Assembly: GCA_015660995.1 (NCBI GenBank)
Contig: JACTUC010000022.1
Coordinates: forward strand, 1-64,000
Origin: Candidatus Methanomethylicaceae archaeon
GTDB taxonomy: Archaea; Thermoproteota; Methanomethylicia; Methanomethylicales; Methanomethylicaceae
Direction of reading: 5' to 3'
Length of the DNA stretch: 64,000 nt
Numbering within the stretch: the first letter of the stretch is position 1; each line of letters begins with the position of its first letter. The position numbers and the translations under genes were made by a program. Of this stretch, positions 62,142-64,000 are shown piece after piece. Below the pieces are notes generated by a model. The model made no database searches and had not been told where the DNA came from. It worked only from the letters and a program-made list of their open reading frames with translations.

Positions 62142-63605
62142 ATGAGCCTAAGCCGGGTAGTCCGCGGGAGCCTCTGGCTCTACATCGGTGGAATCGGCAG
62201 TAGCGCCCTCGGCTACATCTATTGGCTCTTGGCCTCACAGTTCGTCGCTGCATCGACAGTGGGAAGCGCTGCGGCAGTAGTCGCGATAGTTACCCTTATC
62301 ACATCGGTCACTAGCCTAGGCATACCATCCGGTACCATGCGCCTGCTGGGTAAGGCTCATGGCTACAAGGAAAGGGACGCACTCAACCTTTACTTCAGCT
62401 CATCCATGGGGGCTACCATCTTCATATTTGCCATCGCCTCAGTGCTAACCGTCGTGCTTTGCAGCCTGCTGGGCATCCAAGGATCGGATATCCTCTTCAT
62501 AGCGGTGCTCGTGATTTTGGGTGGTTGGCCCTCGGTGCTCGTGTCCCTCTACCAATCGATCCTGCAAACCCACATAATCGCAGCCGCCAACCTGGTATCT
62601 GCTGTATTCCGGCTGGCGCTCGGGGTAGCTTACCTGTACCTTGGTCTAAACTTTGTCGGGGTCCTCCTTGCCTTTGTTACTTCTGCCTTGATTCAAAATT
62701 TCGTTCTCCTCATCAGCATGAGGGGCAGGGTCACGATCGTCCGGCCCTCCGCAAAAAAGGCCGGAGAGGTTATACGCGCCGGCATCCCTGACTGGGTGCC
62801 CTCGCTTGTCTCCACATGGGGGACATGGCTCGGCGTCTTAGGCGTCTACGGTTTCTCCGGGAGCTCAACAACAGGCACATATTATATCGCATTCCTGATG
62901 GCATCCCTCGTCTTTACACTCCCCAATAGCATCCTGACCCTGATGTTCCCCCTGCTGAGCGGCATGGAAGATGGGAGGAAGAGGGCAACCAACCGGTCTG
63001 TGAAGCTCGCGTTCACCATCTCCGCTCCCATCGCCGCCGTTGGCATTGCCTACCCTTACGTACCCCTATCAATATTGGGCGCTTCCTATGTTCCAGCATC
63101 CTTTACGTTGCAGTTGCTCCTGCTGGGGGTATTTATGACCCCGATAACGTCCGGTTTCTACAGCCTGGTCTATGCCTACGGGAAATACCGCTATGTGACC
63201 CTGCTTGGCCTAGCGCTGAATCTACCCCGCGTAATTCTCTACACTCCGCTGGTGTCATTATGGGGAGAGAGTGGCGCTGCTGTTGCCTATACCTCTGGAT
63301 TCCTCTTCGCTTTGCTAGCTGTTCTGGTGCTCTCCCGCAGAATCTCCTACTCGGTGGGCTGGAAGAGCTCCCTGCTCTTCTGCCTATTGCCCATTCTCAT
63401 TGCTGCTATTGTTGCCTTTGCAAAAATTAACTGGATCCTGGGTACCGTGGTCATCCTCTTTGTCTCTATCCTAGCCTTCACTAGGCTGGGGATGGTCACC
63501 CGGGAGGACATAAAGGAGCTCGTAAATTCAATCCTCTCGAAGAGGCAGATAGATGCCTTCTACCCCTATTCAAGATATCTGCTGCAGGTCCTCTATGGCG
63601 AATAA
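62142..63605 (+). CDS. Wzx-type oligosaccharide flippase
   Basis: 487 residues and 12-14 transmembrane helices, of the MOP superfamily (polysaccharide biosynthesis/Wzx). The N-terminal SRVVRGSLWLYIGGIGSSAL (an amphipathic start plus helix), GSAAAVVAIVTLITSVTSLGIPSG and the internally repeated helix pattern with FVGVLLAFVTSALIQNFVLL are family features. It would move a lipid-linked glycan to the outer face of the cytoplasmic membrane. It completes the export step for the glycosyltransferase block starting at 57997. The C-terminal 35 residues are polar and cytoplasmic. Confidence 0.88.
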   Translation: MSLSRVVRGSLWLYIGGIGSSALGYIYWLLASQFVAASTVGSAAAVVAIVTLITSVTSLGIPSGTMRLLGKAHGYKERDALNLYFSSSMGATIFIFAIASVLTVVLCSLLGIQGSDILFIAVLVILGGWPSVLVSLYQSILQTHIIAAANLVSAVFRLALGVAYLYLGLNFVGVLLAFVTSALIQNFVLLISMRGRVTIVRPSAKKAGEVIRAGIPDWVPSLVSTWGTWLGVLGVYGFSGSSTTGTYYIAFLMASLVFTLPNSILTLMFPLLSGMEDGRKRATNRSVKLAFTISAPIAAVGIAYPYVPLSILGASYVPASFTLQLLLLGVFMTPITSGFYSLVYAYGKYRYVTLLGLALNLPRVILYTPLVSLWGESGAAVAYTSGFLFALLAVLVLSRRISYSVGWKSSLLFCLLPILIAAIVAFAKINWILGTVVILFVSILAFTRLGMVTREDIKELVNSILSKRQIDAFYPYSRYLLQVLYGE

Positions 63606-63633
63606 TCCCACTGTTCGAGGGAAAAGAAGGATC

Positions 63634-64000
63634 CTATTCCCTGTATCTCGGCCTGACCAAGCGCCACTTGAACATTCTCAGCCCAAGATCTCTCCCCTCG
63701 ACCACCAAGGCTGCGAAGTAGTTCCTTTCCAATTTAATGTCAAAGCATGTCCATTCTCTGCCATTCTTGAAATTATGAACGGTCTCGCTGGAGGTACCTC
63801 CCCCAAAGAAGGGAACGCTCGCACTAGGCGATCCGAGCCCAGCCCCAGTTGCTTTCATGTACGCTTCCCTGCGGGTCCAAATCCTGAAGAAGGCCTCCGA
63901 TCTCTCGGTCCCTTTGCTCGAAGCGACGAGTTCCGCCTCCCGCCCTGTGAAAAAGTGCTGGGCCACCTCCAGCACAGGGAAGTCTGGCTCTGCGTATTCC
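63634..64000 (-). CDS. Sfp-type 4'-phosphopantetheinyl transferase, 5' end missing
   Basis: The frame is open to the right edge of the window (EYAEPDFPVLEVAQHF) so its N-terminus is missing; GTG at 63975 is not necessarily the start. The motif FFRIWTRREAYMKATGAGL corresponds to the W-(T/S)-x-K-E-A-x-x-K signature of Sfp/AcpT enzymes with Mg-binding Glu and catalytic Lys; only the first lysine is replaced by Arg. Such enzymes load CoA-derived phosphopantetheine onto carrier proteins of fatty-acid, polyketide or peptide synthases. This is rare in archaea. No carrier protein is visible here. It runs in the opposite direction to the flippase gene. Confidence 0.8.
   Translation of the reverse strand, partial: EYAEPDFPVLEVAQHFFTGREAELVASSKGTERSEAFFRIWTRREAYMKATGAGLGSPSASVPFFGGGTSSETVHNFKNGREWTCFDIKLERNYFAALVVEGRDLGLRMFKWRLVRPRYRE

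Noticed and set aside
1-64000. Searched by eye for tRNA, rRNA, CRISPR arrays, insertion sequences and integrases.
   Set aside because: No convincing structure, repeat-spacer pattern or transposase motif was found; the exchange signals rest on GC content and one gene remnant only.

Overview
The window looks like a chromosomal segment of an archaeon whose phylum I cannot fix. Evidence for archaea: TATA-like boxes 22-28 bases before start codons in genes with almost no 5' leader (for example before 13577 and 15369), T-run terminators without strong hairpins, many TTG/GTG starts, archaeal-type membrane glycosyltransferases (DUF2206), DPM1-like GT2 enzymes and secreted Ig-repeat, DUF11 and DUF2341 proteins rich in N-X-S/T sequons. 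I see no rRNA, tRNA, CRISPR array, transposase or integrase.

Layout. 1-5185: end of a secreted DUF2341 protein, a VTT/DedA membrane protein, an AMP-forming acyl-CoA synthetase, a small membrane protein and a sugar-nucleotide epimerase. 5346-15746: AT-rich glycan block with GT4 enzymes, a large GT-C protein, a radical SAM/SPASM enzyme with an unusual cysteine motif, a methyltransferase, an epimerase and small membrane proteins. 16038-20193: giant secreted Ig-repeat protein interrupted by an apparent single-base frameshift near 19020. 20363-23831: membrane proteins and a processive-type GT2. 23976-31806: seven tightly packed genes around a MoxR AAA+ ATPase, a DUF58 protein and a DUF4129 protein fused to Ig-like domains. 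32015-45811: second glycan block, partly very AT-rich (GT2 and GT4 enzymes, ATP-grasp ligase, polysaccharide deacetylase, PHP phosphoesterase, FkbM and other methyltransferases, DUF2206 protein, a GT2 remnant). 46008-48295: three genes of unknown function, including an HTH/coiled-coil protein, followed by an iteron-like array of roughly 20-bp repeats. 48601-52104: GC-rich rmlA-rmlD-rmlC-rmlB operon for dTDP-L-rhamnose. 52196-57569: two large convergent surface proteins. 57997-63605: GC-rich block with a DPM1-like enzyme, three further glycosyltransferases and a Wzx-type flippase. 63634-64000: a truncated Sfp-type phosphopantetheinyl transferase.

How it fits together (inference): the rml operon supplies activated rhamnose; DPM1-like enzymes load polyprenyl phosphate; GT2, GT4 and GT-C enzymes assemble glycans; deacetylase, ATP-grasp and methyltransferases decorate them; the flippase exports them. 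The heavily sequon-rich surface proteins in the same window are natural acceptors. No oligosaccharyltransferase (AglB with a WWDxG motif) and no initiating phosphoglycosyltransferase is visible, so the pathway must be completed elsewhere. The strong contrast between AT-rich and GC-rich glycan genes suggests assembly by repeated horizontal exchange. The parts least explained by known biology are the 46008-48466 HTH/coiled-coil cassette with its repeat array, and the accessory membrane proteins of the MoxR operon.
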